DNA of 64,000 nt from Amblyomma americanum. Its lineage: Eukaryota > Arthropoda > Arachnida > Ixodida > Ixodidae. The notes below the pieces were generated by a model that saw nothing but the letters and a program-made list of their open reading frames with translations, made no database searches and was not told the DNA's origin. A program made the translations under genes and the position numbers. How positions within the stretch are numbered: the first letter of the stretch is position 1; each line of letters begins with the position of its first letter. The stretch is from positions 350,130,799 through 350,194,798 of the forward strand of contig NC_135497.1 in assembly GCF_052857255.1 (NCBI RefSeq), read 5' to 3'. Shown piece after piece: positions 22,366 to 35,030 of the stretch.

Positions 22366-22665
22366 GCCGCCGCCGAAGACACCTGGGATAAGACGTTCAA
22401 CGTTAAATCCGCGGCCGAATTAATCACCTGAAACACAGCAGGCGGGGAAACCGCCTGCGTAGTTGTGTGGTGCTCTGGAAGATCTGTGTATCGGTTTTCA
22501 GCTGACTAACGTCAAGCGGCCTCAACATCCAAGCTGGGAATGTGCGCGAAATGGGGTGCAGTGGATGGACATGCTTGCGAATGTATCCCCGCTGTTCGCT
22601 GGGAGAATGTGTGCGCTCCGGATCTTCAAACGTGGAAGGCTACGTGACTGCGAAGGTGGGCAATA

Positions 22666-23200
22666 CAGGCGCCCAAATCTTTAACTGGCGTGCGCGAGCG
22701 GCGACTTTTCTGTGCGTCAGCGCCGAATGACGGGGCGAGGCTGGAAACAGTCTGAGGCTAAGCGCATGCGGACAAAGCGCGCTCAGCTGGGCCCATCGTC
22801 TGCTAGGCTGTTCCCTCTTATGGACGTCACCCCACATTATCGCACTTGAGACGATTAGGCAGCGTGAGTAGGCGAATGGTTTTGCTCGCATTTCAAATTT
22901 CGAAGATCAGCTTCGGTGCACCCAAGCAAAGAAATTAAATAAACGATAAATCACGCTCAAACAATCTATCACGCGAGAAACCAAAGAACATGGCTCGTTC
23001 GCTTGTTACCTGCTGACGTAGACGCTTTTTCATGTCTAGAAAAAAAGAGGGCGGTTGTCGACACACTGCGTTATTTAGTCTTCCGCGCGGCGGCGAAGCT
23101 GTAAGACAGCTGTGAGACCTCAGTGAAGCTGCTCTACAGGCCGTGCTCGCGGGAGCTTCTAGCTGCTACCAAAATGCCACCCCGTATACCTCAAACGAAG
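22666..23200 (+). repeat. Left TIR of the Tc1 element
   Basis: About 530 bp, inverted copy of 28866-29423 with substitutions and small gaps. It includes the transposase start (ATG at 23174) and the codons just after it. Confidence 0.8.
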
Positions 23201-23549
23201 AGAGTTCGAATTATAGGAATGCCAATATACGGCTCATCGCAGAAGGAAATTGCTGAAGCAACTGGAGTGGCTCCAGCTTCTGTGGGCAGAATAATACGTG
23301 CCTACCAGGACGAAGAACTAATTGCAGATGCTCCTCGCTGCCTCACCAGAAAAACAAGCGAAGAAGAAGATTTGCAGATTCTTGTCTGCGCTAGTGGCAA
23401 CAACAGCCACCACCACCACCACCGGTCGTTCGTGGACGTGGCTGTCCCTGTTCCCACAGGCGGGCGTGGTCTCACTGGGCGGTGACTGTTCGTATCACTA
23501 GCTTCTGATTGCTTGATTGTCTTTCGCTTTTGCAGGTCGCTAGGGGCGC

Positions 23550-23846
23550 ATGTCGACGTCCTCTCCTGGCCAGGGGAACTCCCCCTGGTCGGCCAGCCTC
23601 CCCCCTAACCAACTCCCCCTGGACGCCTTCTTTCGGGGTGGTGTCGGCACTACTCCCGTGGCCTTGGTTCCATCGAATGTTGGCGCCATTCGACTCAATA
23701 ACCCGGATGCGGTTCAGACTGCGCTACAGGCGATTACGCCTCACTTCTTAAAAATCTGTGATGTCCGGCAGTACGGCAGAGGAGGCGTGGTCCCTGAAAA
23801 CCAGGGGCCACACCTTCAACTCAGATGGACAGGAGAGACCCGCTAA
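23550..23846 (+). pseudogene. LINE ORF1, N-terminal fragment
   Basis: Starts MSTSSPGQGNSPW, Pro- and Ser-rich, no knuckle. It ends early because the rest of ORF1 and the start of ORF2 are deleted; the overlapping frame from 23758 runs through this deletion into the endonuclease. Confidence 0.5.
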
Positions 23847-24660
23847 GGTGGCAATTACCGTTTCAGTTGGAAGTTTTGTTTCCTCAACGACCCGAGTGCA
23901 CCGATGTACAGAAATCACCCCTGCGGAGGAGAGTTTCTCTAGCGTTTCCTTAGGGCTAAGGCGTGGGTCAACCCCTCGCACCAGCTCTTTAGAGCACGCC
24001 ATGTGCGGCGGTATAAATGCGCTTACCGACTGGCTTCCAAAAGCTGTGCACATTAACAAATCCATGATGCAGGCCTGGTCGGCCGACCTGCACACCACGC
24101 CTCCTCCTCCTAGTTTCCATCCCATTACTGTCGCAAATGTATATTTTCCATCTGGGGTTCATGACACACGGCCATTAGATTCCTTACTCTCTGTCAGCAG
24201 ATCACATGTGTTGCTTGTTGGGGATTTCAATTCGCATAACTTGACTTGGGGTTATCGAACAGACCAGTGCGGTTTGCGTTTATGGGATTGGGCTTGTGTG
24301 AATAACCTAAACTGTCATAACTCGGGTTTTCCGACCTTTCTCCGTGGGCACTCCCGATCAGCATTGGATTTAACGTTTTCAACCCCAGGGGTAGCAGTTT
24401 CCTCCTGGACTCCGGTTGACTCTGCAACAAACAGTGACCATTTCCCACTCACTTTTGACATTGTGTGTCCGATGACTTCTATCGGCGGATTCAGTTGCAC
24501 CCTAGTCGATTACAACAAGTTCAAAAGTTCACTCAGTTCAGAACTACACTCTTTGCCGAATTTGTCTCAGGAGAGCAGGGTGTTAGGCTTATGCTCTATT
24601 TTAGATCGGGTACGGAGGCAATTAGAGTTTACAGTGTGCGATAGCATAGGCACTTCCAGA
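23758..24660 (+). pseudogene. LINE endonuclease, N-terminally truncated
   Basis: From about 24061: TVANVYFPSG, LLVGDFNSHNLTWG (catalytic Asp/Asn), RSALDLTFS and NSDHFPLTF (SDH). The first blocks with the catalytic Glu are missing. The upstream codons (23758-24060) belong to fused ORF1 debris. A frameshift near 24650 separates it from RT. Confidence 0.75.
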
Positions 24661-26162
24661 GCCCTTGGTGGAATGCAGAATGTTCAAAGGATTATAGGCG
24701 GCGCAAGGCAGACTGGAAGAAACTTATCCATAATCAATGTCCCCGGAATTGGATCGATTATAAGTTTCTTGCAGCTACCTTCAAGCGCACAGTCGCTAGG
24801 GCAAAAGAAAAATATGATGAAGAGAATTATGACCGTCTATCAAAATCTAATAACAGACAAGCCTTGTTTCGCTTTCTGAGGTTGCCACCGCCTAACAACA
24901 TTCCCTCTAATGTGCTGACTCCAGTAGAGCTTGCCAGGTCATTAGAAGAAATTGGCAAAGGCTTGGAACACCGTTTTTCGGCTGCGCTCTCTCGCCCACA
25001 ACTGCTTGGGAATCACTATGATGATTTCCTTACTGGCTCGGTTTCTGAGCTCTCCCAGGTGATAAATCGGTTACCTTCTGCAGCTCCTGGTCCTGACCGT
25101 GTCACCTCTGCGATGATTAAAATACTTTTCGACGAATCCCCTAATGCTATATTGGAGCTGGTAAATTACTCTATTAGAACCCCATGGATCCTGGATGTAT
25201 GGCGTGTTTCCAAAATTATCCCGGTGCTTAAAAAGCCAGGCGAAGGGTTGGTCTTAGACAACATTCGACCAATTTCATTGACATCGAATCTGGTGAAATT
25301 GGTTGAACGCATGCTGTATGGACGAATCATGCCCATTATTACTGAAAAGGGACTAGTTAACCCCTGTCAGATTGGTTTCAAGCCTGGGTGCTCTATAAAG
25401 TTTGCGCATACTGACCTCGAAAGCCGTGTCCGACTAGCGCGCCGGCGTCGACAGTATGCTGCGCTGGTAACTCTAGACATCTCGAAAGCATATGACAGTG
25501 TCGAACATGGGCCTCTGATGTACAGACTACGTGCTCTGGGCTTGCCAAGTTATTTTGTGGAATGGGTGTCAGCTTTCCTGGCTGACAGAGAATTTTATTG
25601 TTGTCAACGCGGAGTTTCTACAAGGAAATTTCATCAATCTAGAGGTGTGCCTCAAGGTGCAGTTCTCTCCCCTGTTCTATTCAACCTCTTACTCAGTTCG
25701 ATTCCGACTTCCCCTGACGTGACTACGTACGTGTATGCAGACGATATAGCTTTCTTTGCTGCTGCAAGTGATTTACATTCTGTGTATATGGTTTTACAGT
25801 CATATTTAAATTCCCTTGATCGATGGTTATCTGAATTACACTTAAGTCTTAATGTAAACAAGTGCGCTTTGTTACCTTTTCCGGTTACTCAACAGGTACA
25901 CATTTCATTGTCTTATCGTCATCATGTCATTCCTCAGGTATGTTCCCTAAAGTATCTAGGGGTAACTTATGACTCCTCTCTCTATTGGCGGTCACATATA
26001 GATCAGGTTGCTGCGAAAGGGATTCGGGCGGTAGGCCTTCTGCGAAGGATGAGTAGCCCCCGCTGCGGTATGCGCAGACATGCTCTGCTGCTGATTTATA
26101 AAATGTATATCCGGCCAATCTTGGAATTAGGTTGCGTTTTGTTTTCTGTAACAGCTGCATAA
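24660..26162 (+). pseudogene. LINE reverse transcriptase, nearly intact
   Basis: The frame reads WWNAECSKDYRRRKADWKK and continues as an open frame to 26162. RT blocks: AAPGPDRVTSAMIK, NIRPISLTSNLVK, CQIGFKPGCS, LDISKAYDSVEH (Asp), RGVPQGAVLSPVLFN and YVYADDIAFF (Asp-Asp), then LKYLGVTYDS. All three catalytic Asp are present. It ends at a TAA (26160-26162) after VTAA; the next frame continues the same protein, so one nonsense codon separates RT from RNase H. Confidence 0.85.
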
Positions 26163-26210
26163 AAACTGCGCCCACTTCTGCTTTTAGAGCGAGAAGCTCT
26201 GCGCCTGTTT

Positions 26211-27437
26211 TTGGGTCTCCCTAAATACGTGGCAAACAATGTTTTGTATCTGGAAGCGCGGGTGCCGTCTCTTACTGCAAGGTTTCGCCTTTTGACAGTA
26301 CAAACGTTTTTAAAGTTTTTCGACTCGGAGCAGCATGCATTCGAGTTAATCTTCCTAGGGCAGCGAGCGGAGTTCTTGGGTGTCGGATGGTCTCGCCTTC
26401 AAACTCCCCAAATCTGTTTCGTTGAATCTTTGCTGGGCCCACTCAACGTGCGAATACCTGAAATTTTTCCGGTGCGGTCCATTCCTGCAAATGTGTCTAT
26501 CATCTACGACGACATTTATCCACGTAATGCAAAATTGCTGCCTTTCTCATGGTTAAATGGTATGTTGCAGGATTACTTGTCGACCTTCAGCTCACATGTT
26601 GCAATTGCGACTGATGGCTCGGTGTGTGCAGAAAAGGCAGGTGTAGGTATTTACTCCCAGTCCCTTGACTGGTCTTTTTCTCTCCGTCTCCAAGATTTCA
26701 CTCCTATCTATCTGGCTGAGTTTCTAGCAGTGGTTCTCGCTCTGCGCAAGGTACCAATTTCTTTATCAGCAGTAATAATAATTACGGACTCGTTATCTTT
26801 ATGCACTTCCCTTTCGGCGTCCACTGAATCGCAGCTCTTTCGGATTCTAAAATTTCTGATCCCTCCACACATCACATCACTTCGATTTCTTTGGGTTCCT
26901 GGGCACAGGGGTCTTCTATTAAATGAATCAGCTGATGGTTTAGCGAAGGCAGCCCTGAGTGGACCGATTGTTGACCCGCTTCCAACAACTGCTTACATCA
27001 CGGCGGCACGCTTTCCATGGTACATTGTAATGAACGAATTGGGCGCATCAGCGCTTACTTCCTTGGACGACTTCCAGCACCTACTGTTCCCATGGAGAAG
27101 CTCAGTCTGGCGATCGCGCAATCATGAAGTTTCCTTCACGAGGCTTGGTTGCCGAGTGCCGCAACTAAATTTTTACCTATACAGGCCTGGTCTGGCGATC
27201 TCCCCATTGTGTCCGTATTGTGCGGAGCCGGAAACAATAGAGCACTTTCTTCTTTTTTGCCGTCGATATTCATCGATTAGGAGGCGACTATTAGAAGTTC
27301 CAATACAGAATCTCAGTTTGCACCTGTCTTCTGCGTTTGTTCTGTCTCTTGGCGCTTCTATGCTTGGCCATACCAATGGGAACGTTTGCTCTGCCGTTCA
27401 AAATTATCTACTAGAATCAAAACGTCTACCTTCATGA
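26211..27437 (+). pseudogene. LINE RNase H and C-terminal finger
   Basis: IATDGSVCAEKAG (Asp), YLAEFLAVVLA (Glu), IITDSLSLC (Asp) and NESADGLAKA (Asp) give a complete RNase H active site. CPYCAEPETIEHFLLFC is a C-x2-C-x7-H-x4-C finger. In frame with the RT, interrupted only by the TAA at 26160. Confidence 0.85.
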
Positions 27438-28865
27438 GCTTTCGTCCTGCCCATCCCATTATCAGCTTCTGTATTTCGGTTTTTACAACCACTTATAGTA
27501 ATCCCTACCCCTTCTTTGCCTAAAGTTTAGTTTGTATGACCCCCCTAACCTCCTGCATCCACCTCGGCTACGAAAACTGTGCAATCCAAATTTTGGTAGG
27601 TCATCCCATGCTTGCCACATGCAAGTGGTCATTTAAATAGTCGCCGCCTGGTTATGGCCAATCCCCCTTGTGGGTATGTGCCACTGTGTGAGGTCAACAA
27701 CAACAACAACAATAGTGACAACCCGTTCATCACAGCGGGGGAAATAAGGGCTGCCCTCGGCTTTAATGTGTCACATGAATTAATTAGGCAAAGGCTAAGG
27801 GAAGCAGGAATCAGAAACAGGACAGCTGCGCAGAAGCCTCTACTTTCCGACAGTGCCAGAGCAAAAAGGCTAGCCTTTGCTCACGAACATCTCCAATGGA
27901 CCGTCGACGATTGGCGAAACGTTGCGTTTACAGATGAGAGCACCTTCTGCTCTCAGTGGGACCAGAAACAAAGTATACCGGCCAATAGCAAAAAGGTAAA
28001 TCAATAACTTTTGCCTTTTCTCTCGTGGCTTCTTTTATTATCCACGATAATACTATATTGCTACCCACTCTCATTAATTCGCATTAAATGCTGCTTTTTT
28101 TAAGGTATGATCCCCGTTACATCTAAGACGTCAAGGCAAGTGGCCGAACATCTGTGAACGTGTGGGGGGTCATCACGAAGGATGGCCTCGGGCCTCTTCA
28201 CCGCATTGATGGTCGGCTGTGCTCCACAACATATATTGCCATCATTGACCACCAGCTACTTCCTCACGTGCTGGATGGATCCTACAGAGATGGAGATTTC
28301 CTGCTACAACATGATCTTTCACCGATCCACACGGCGCACGCAGTGACCGCAAACCTCGAAAACCTTGGAGGGATGACGCTAGATTGGCATTTCAAGGGCG
28401 CAGATATGAACATTATTGAAAATGTTTGGGGCATTTTAAAAGCCAACATGTCAAAAATGGGCCTCCATACCGCTACTCCGTATGAGTTGTGGGAGGCCAC
28501 CAGCAGACAGTGGGAAGAGCTGAAGGCCGACAGCGACCTTGTGCCGGCGCTCTACGACTCCTTGCCACGACGCATGTCTTGCTGTGGTCGGGAATGGCGG
28601 TGACTTCCTCCGCTACTGAACGACCTGTGTGCGCCCATTATTGGTCACACCATTGCTTTTGTTTCTTAGCATTTCAGCAAGAATGAAGCGCAGAGTAAAA
28701 TGGTTTACGATCTCAATTTTCGTTCTTTCACTGAGATGCATGCAAAGTGGTGCAATATTCTTAAGACTAACACAGAATATTTCTTACAGTCCTCACAAAT
28801 AATGCGCGAGACAGGTCGAGTTTTTAGCAGCGTCTCTTGCGATTACATCCTGTTTTGTTTGTCTT

Positions 28866-29423
28866 TCCCCTTGACGTATACGGGGAGCATTTTGATAACT
28901 GTCGCAAACTGCCGTGAACGCGTCGTGCAGAGCAGCATCACTGAAGTTTCCCCACAGCGGTCTTCAAGCTTCACAATTTCTTTCTCTATGGCTTCACCTC
29001 CGCTCGGAAGCATATAGAACGCAGTGTGTTGAAAACTGCCATTTTTTTCTAGACATGCAAAACAGCATTTACGTCAGCAGGTAACAAACGAACGAGCCAT
29101 GTTCTTTGGTTTCTCGCGTGATAGATCGTTTGAGCGTGAGTTATCGTTTATTTAATTTCTTTGCTTGGTTGCAACGACGCTGATCTTCGAAATTTGAAAT
29201 GCGAGCAAAACCATTGCCTACTCACGCTGCCTAATTGTCTCAAGTGCGATAATGTGGGGCGACGTCCATAAGAGGGAACAGACTAGCAGACGATGGGCCC
29301 AGCTGAGCGCGCCTTGTCCGCATGCGCTTAGCCTCAGGCTGTTTCCAGCCTGGCTTCGGCATACGGCGCTCACGCACAGAAAAGTCGCCGCTCGCGCACG
29401 CCAGTTAAAGGTTTGGGCGCCTG
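28866..29423 (-). repeat. Right TIR of the Tc1 element
   Basis: Inverted copy of 22666-23200, ending GGTTTGGGCGCCTG before TA. It includes a copy of the transposase start region in reverse. Confidence 0.8.
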
Positions 29424-29450
29424 TACGTCTACTGGTGACGCTTCTAACGC

Positions 29451-30174
29451 ATGGCGCATAAGCTAAAGACACTACTTCTCGTAACTACTTTGAATGTCAG
29501 AGGGCTAGGAGCTAGAAGGCGACAATGCCAGCTTAATCGGCTCCTTTTGGATAACAATATAGATATAGTAGCTTTGCAAGAGCCAAAGATAGACTCAAGA
29601 GCATACGAACGCATGGTGTCTTCTTTTCAAAAATACACTGATGTGTTTGTATGACATTCCGTTAGTGCATCTGGTGGATGCTTGCTACTTATTCGTAATT
29701 CGTTAGAAATAAGCGACGAGTCAGTGTTCGCCTGTGAAAGCGGTCGTCTTTTGGTAACTAATTTCACTTTCTCGAATTTATGTTGGCGTGTTGTATGTTT
29801 GCATGCTCCTAATTTATAAAGCAAGCGTCAATTGTTTTTTAATGATCTTGAGCCATGGTTGCAAAGCGACAAGATTTTGCTTGTACTCGGTGACAACAAT
29901 TGTGTGTGCACAGCTGTCGACATAGTGAAACGCAGATCGCGAAAAGACAAAAGCTCCGAACTCCTGAAGACATTAGTGCATGATTACGGTCTTGAGGATG
30001 TTGGCAGCGTGTTCTCCACTGGAAACCAGCCAGAATTCACGCACTTTCAGCGGGATAGTCACGCTAGACTCGACAGTATGTACGTAGCAGTCGATCATGT
30101 GCCCCTCAACTCTGAGTACACTGTGAAACTTGTGTCTTTCAGTGACCAGTGCCTAGTGAGTGCGACTTTTTGAA
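29451..30174 (+). pseudogene. Tx1-like ORF2 endonuclease, copy B
   Basis: TLNVRGLGARRRQCQLNRLL, VALQEPKID (Glu), then a TGA after TDVFV, then SASGGCLLLIRNS. LVLGDNNCVC replaces the usual GDFN, HARLDSMYV follows, and SDQCLVS stands where SDH is expected, so the catalytic His is lost. AP-type endonuclease that would nick the tRNA target. Confidence 0.8.
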
Positions 30175-30330
30175 TGAAGAAAAAAAAATCTAGCTTCAAC
30201 TGGCATCTATGGAAACTGGACGCAAAAATTCTTGACAATGAGGAGTTTCTTTCGGAAGTTGCAACCGAGATTAAAAAGCGGCTTGCTGCGTACCCAAAAG
30301 TTTTACAGCTGAATAGGATGGCTTCAAAGA

Positions 30331-31634
30331 ATGGGTGAAGATAAAGAAATAGCAGAAAGTACTGTAATTCGTTACAAAGGGAAAGAAAAAGAAAGAGAAC
30401 TGAATGCACAACTTGAGTGTTTACTGAGCATGGAAAGTATTCAGCCGGGAAACTTTGCTACAGAAATACAGGACATGAAAAGTCAGCTCGAAAGAATTGA
30501 TAACATCAGGTACAGAGCGGTCGTTATACGGTCAAGGTCTGAAAAATTGTGGGCCGTCGAAGCGCCGACAAAGAGAGCGCTATCAGACGAAAAAATATAC
30601 GCTTGCCAGAAAGAAATTTGAAGCATCAGTTATGAAGGTCGCTTCGCGGAAGATGCCAACGAAATTCAAAGCGCTGTAGAAGACCACTTCAAACACCTGC
30701 TTAGCAATAAGCTTGAGACTGTAGACGGCTTTCAGCGGTTTTTTTAAAATCTGGTGAAAAGACTAGATGACGAAACTAAAGAGCGTCTAGAATGGCCTAT
30801 TTCTTTGCAAGAGATAGAAAACGCAATTGAGGACCTACCATCTGGGAAAACACCTGGGCCGGACGGACTAAGTGCTGTTTTCTTTCAAACGTTCAAACAA
30901 CATGTGGCCCAGTTTTTGCTTCATGTGGTTACGGAAGCCTATGAACGAAAAAAAGTTCCGTTGTCCTTCTCTACCTTCCACATTGTTTTAATCCCCAAGA
31001 CTGATGACCCAGAGAAACGAATGTTGGTTGGGTCATATCGACCGATTGATCTCACCAACGTGGACTATAAAGTGTACATAAAGATTTTAGCAAAAAGAAT
31101 GCAGACCGTAATCACCAAAATGGTTGGGCCTCGCCACACATGTGGCATCAAATGTCACAGCATCGCCACAAATACGCATCTTGCAAGAACAATATTAGAA
31201 TGTGTTGACGTGGTTGATGGTTAGATAGCTATGATGCAGTTAGACTTGGCAAGGCCTTTGACCGGGTTTCCCATGAAATTCTTTTTGCTTTCCTCGGTCA
31301 CTGTAACCTTGGTAGTGTGATAGAGAAGGGTGTTAAAATGGCTTACAGAAACTGCAAGACCAGAATTATAGTTAATGGAGATCTCACTGATAGCATCGCA
31401 GTACACTCATCGGTTAGGCAGGGCTTCCCGCTTTCACCCCTGCTTTTTGCAATTTATTTAGAACCACTTTGCTTATCGATCATAAACAACGACCACATCA
31501 CGGGTTACCAGCTGCAGTCAGCACGTATAAAAATGCTGGCGTATGCTGATGATATAGCAGTGTTTTGCTCAAATAGGGAGAGCATCTGTGAAGTGATGAG
31601 TGTCGTGCAAAAATTCTGTGATCAAACAGGATAA
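30331..31634 (+). pseudogene. Tx1-like ORF2 reverse transcriptase, copy B
   Basis: Pieces in several frames: KERELNAQLECLLSMESIQP, then 30754-31224 with EDLPSGKTPGPDGLSAVF, SYRPIDLTNVDYKVYIK and RHTCGIKCHSIATN. After a frameshift: RQGFPLSPLLFAIYLEPLCL and KMLAYADDIAVFC with both catalytic Asp. It stops at KFCDQTG and is cut by the CR1 insertion. Confidence 0.8.
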
Positions 31635-32348
31635 AAGAAAAATTGGGAAAAGAGCTCTGCGTTTTGGCACGGTGAATGGGACGCTGCAGCAGAATTATTC
31701 TTTTTTTTATTTGATACTGTAAGTCCCATCAGGGACTGTAACAGGAAGGGCTCTGAATGATACAGTTGTAGTGCACATGTTGGTAAGTAAACAATTTGAA
31801 CAATAACATATGGCAAAAATAGATACAAAATCGGTTAGAGAATTAAAGTTGAGGTACAAATAATAGGCGGAAAACATGATGACAAGCATACCAAAAAAGG
31901 AAGTCGGCTGCAGTTAGTGTTGTATTTTCAATCTAGGCACAAACAAAACGGTAAAAATAAACAGGGCAGAAAAGTGTGGAAATGAGAATAACTACTGGGA
32001 AACAAACAGGTGATCTATAGCCAGGGCACTGAACGCATCTAATGAGGAGCTGTTAGTAATATCTATGTTTAGATTGTTTCATTCTCGTGTAGCTCGAGGA
32101 GAAATGAATATTTGAATATGTCAGTACGGAATGGAAACTCGTTTAATTTGTGTGTGAGGTTGTGGCGGGTCGATCTAGTTTTTGTGGTCGTTATGTATTT
32201 TGTAGCGGCGCTTTTAGTTGGTTGCGTGTTAGCTGATACATAATTTTAAGTCTTGCGAATTTTGCTCTGTTCTCCAGGGTTAGGAGTTCTGCACGTTTTA
32301 GTTATTGGGTTGGTGAGTCTGTAAGGGAGTGTTTATTATATACACATC

Positions 32349-33041
32349 TTAGGGCCTTTCTCTGCGCCCCTTCAAGTTTTTTATGAGCTTGTTAGTAAAG
32401 GGAAAGCAAACAATGTTGCCGTATTCAAGAATTGGTCTGACAATAGTTTTATATGCTAGTAATTTTGTTTCAGAGGGTACTAGTTTAAGGCGTCTGTTAA
32501 TGAAAAAGACTTGTTTTAGTGCATTAGATGTTATGATATCAATGTTCGAATCCCATCTGAAAACAGAGGTTAGTGTCACACCAAGGTACTTATGCTCAAG
32601 GACAAATGCAAGATGAATAATATTAAGCGTGTACTGAAAAGCTGATGTGTGTTTTTTCCTAGTTATAGATAAAAGAACAGATTTATTTAAATTGATGTCC
32701 ATCTGCCAGTCCTGACACCACCGGTAAACTGCTGTTAAGGCGTTATTTAAAGCTATATGATCATCAAAAGAGTTAATTTCCTTGTAAAGGACGCAGTCAT
32801 CTGCTAAAAGTTTAATATTCTGTGAAACACAAGCAGGTAGGTCATTTATGAATATTAGGAACAGTAAGGGTGCTAGGACACTTCCTTGGGGTACTCCCGA
32901 TGGAACTTTAGTTGTGGCTGATTTCTCATCGTTAATTTCAACAAATTGCATGCGATTACTAAGATAGTCCTTAATCCAGTTTAGAATAGGGCCAGCTCCC
33001 AAAATAAGTTGAAGTTTTGCAATAAGTTTAGTATGCGACAC
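32349..33041 (-). pseudogene. CR1 LINE reverse transcriptase, C-terminal half
   Basis: KVPSGVPQGSVLAPLLFLIF and KLLADDCVLYKEIN (ADD; the preceding Phe is lost) followed by HKYLGVTLTS and RPILEYGN: CR1-type. The first half of RT lies between 34070 and 33041 in broken frames. Confidence 0.85.
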
Positions 33042-34073
33042 ACGGTCAAATGCTTTCGAGAAGTCTCGAAATATATGGTCAATTTGTTTCTGGTTATCAA
33101 TGTTCGTGGGTATGTCATGTGTTAATTCGATTAGTTGAGTAATAGTAGAACGACGCTTACGAAAGCCGTGTCGACACGGGGTTAAAATGTCATTTACTTG
33201 AAGATAAGCGTTTATGTGTTTTAAAACAATATGTTCTAATAACTTGCATACTGTGCTCGTTAGTGATATAGGTCTGAAGTCCGAAGGGTCGGATTTATTT
33301 CCTGATTTGTGTATTGGTGTTATCTTGGCGGTTTGGCAATCCCTAGGGAGGGTGCAAGGGGATAATGATTTGTTGAAAAGTAGTACCAGGAATTTAGCTA
33401 TCCACTAGGCATATCTATGTAGGAATATGTTTGAGATGTTATCAGGCCCTGGTGCTTTCTTAGTGTCCAGATTTAGTAAAATGTTTAACACTCGGGGTTC
33501 AGTTACCGTTAGTGGTTCGATTGTCACGCCTGCGCTAGAGTTCACTCCTGGTAGCTCTCCGTTATCCGTTGTGAAGATGGAGCAGAAGTAGTTATTTAAA
33601 TTAGTTGCTGCATTTCTGTTATCCTCCGGCGATGCCTGTTTTTCACCTTGTTTTTTGGGTTCATATACGCCAGAATTTTTGGGGAGAATTTTTTTTAGAA
33701 ATTTAGGAAGTGTTTGTGTAAAATAAAGTCTTGGCCTTCTTCATTTTTGATTTCAAATCATCAACAGCGGAAATAAGTTTTAGAACTGTTCGTTGTGACG
33801 GATGGTCTTTCTGTCTCTTTCTTAGTCATCGAACATTTCTTTTTGCGTGGATTACGGTTCGAGTTATCCAGGGGTTATGTTTGTGGGTCCTTTTAGTTTT
33901 CAATGGTATGTAGTTAGTGACACAGTATGACACAACTGTTTTAAATTTATGCTATAGGGTTTTGATGTTTGTGTTTGCATCGTGTGCAAGGTGATGAAGG
34001 ATGAGGGTTCGAGTGATAGTATATCAACGATGCCTGTATCATCGGCTCTGCTGTAATTTTTATACATTATTGT

Positions 34074-35030
34074 TTATCGTGAAGAAGGTAGAGAACCATT
34101 ATATGGGACCGCACTATAGACCAGTTCGTGGTCCGACAGGCCGGCTGACACTTCATATTTTGCCTCATGGATAGGCAAACGATTACTAAGAAATACTAGG
34201 TCTAAAATGTTCGAGCAAGATCCTAGTACCCGCGTAGGCTCGTTTATTATCTGGGTTAGATCGTAAGAAAGCATGATATAAAGAAGAACATCGGCGCAAG
34301 GTGATCGATGATGTAGTGTGTGCCAGTTAATGTCAGGTAGATTGAAGTCGCCCAGTAATATCAGCTTGTTTCCTTTCACATGCTGCTGCATATACGCGTA
34401 CAAAGATTGCATTGTAATCAGATCGGAAGAAGAATAGCGATAGATGCATCCCACAGTAATGGTAGTATCTACAAGGCAAAGTTTACAAAAAACTGCTTCA
34501 ACTCCTCCAACGTCCGGCAAGGTAATGAACGGTATTTTTTTTATCAACAGAGCAACGCCTCCGCCTCGTGTTGGCCGATCTTTGCGAATAATGACATAGT
34601 TTGGGGGAGTTATTTCAAAGTCTTTGACGTCTTTGGTTAGCCAAGTTTCTGTTATGGCGTTGAATTCTGGCTCAAAATATAATATTATCGATTCGAGGGG
34701 ATCAAGCTTGTTAATTATACTTCGAGAGTTAACATTAACGAAGGTTATTTTGGACTCTGGGGGCGGCGTGGACGCAGGTTGCGCGTATCGGTGTCCTGGT
34801 TTTTGGTTCATTAAAAGCGGATATTGTGGGAGACACAGCATTTTTTCTTCATCCCAAAAATAAAGGCGACTGTTGATCTTTAGTTTGCCAGAAACCAAAG
34901 CCACTTTATTACCAGAGTCCTTCTTTGGTTTCCCATATTCCCATAGCCTCCGCCTAATGTCTCGAATACGTGGTGAAAAATCTTCCATGATGACGTAGTC
35001 GCTCCCCTTCAGTTTGTGACAGCTTCGCAA
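34074..35030 (-). pseudogene. CR1 LINE endonuclease with ORF1-like N-terminus
   Basis: Open for 318 codons. The N-terminus (SPRIRDIRRRLWEYGK) resembles the end of an ORF1 coiled-coil domain. Then FVNVNSRSIINKLDPLES, FNAITETWL (Glu), KLILLGDFNLPDINW (Asp), NILDLVFLS and AGLSDHELV (SDH): a complete AP endonuclease. It ends at TAA before RT, so the ORF2 frame is broken. Confidence 0.8.

Larger units (their letters stand above)
23402..27713 (+). mobile_element. RNase H LINE inserted in the Tc1 transposase
   Basis: Flanked by AGTGGCAAC (23393-23401) and AGTGACAAC (27714-27722). 5' UTR with CACCACCACC, ORF1 piece, endonuclease, RT, RNase H, C-terminal finger, then a (CAA)n tail at 27696-27712. RT plus RNase H make it an R1/I-group LINE. 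It has an internal deletion between ORF1 and the endonuclease. Confidence 0.85.
23174..28603 (+). pseudogene. Tc1-type transposase, interrupted
   Basis: Starts MPPRIPQTKRVRIIGMPIYG; YGSSQKEIAEATGVAPASVG is a helix-turn-helix that binds the TIR. The frame is cut by a LINE at 23402 and resumes at 27714 with DNPFITAGEIRAALG, RQRLREAGIRN and FTDES (first Asp). A 109-bp intron (27996-28104, GTAAAT..TTTAAG) is followed by YDPRYI, a TAA, then SVNVWGVI. HDLSPIHTA holds the second Asp and NIIENVWG the Glu, exactly 34 residues later (DD34E). The catalytic residues survive but the LINE, a nonsense codon and a splice phase mismatch kill it. Confidence 0.85.
22666..29423 (+). mobile_element. Tc1/mariner element with >500-bp TIRs, carrying a LINE
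   Basis: Bounded by TA on both sides (22664-22665, 29424-29425). Ends are CAGGCGCCCAAATCTTTAAC and its near complement. It carries a Tc1-type transposase in two halves, separated by a LINE (23402-27713). The element itself lies between the ORF1 and endonuclease parts of Tx1 copy B. Confidence 0.9.

Noticed and set aside
23402..23460. (CAC)n run as a possible His-rich protein segment
   Set aside because: It lies at the 5' edge of a LINE insertion, right after the target duplication, and is untranslated.
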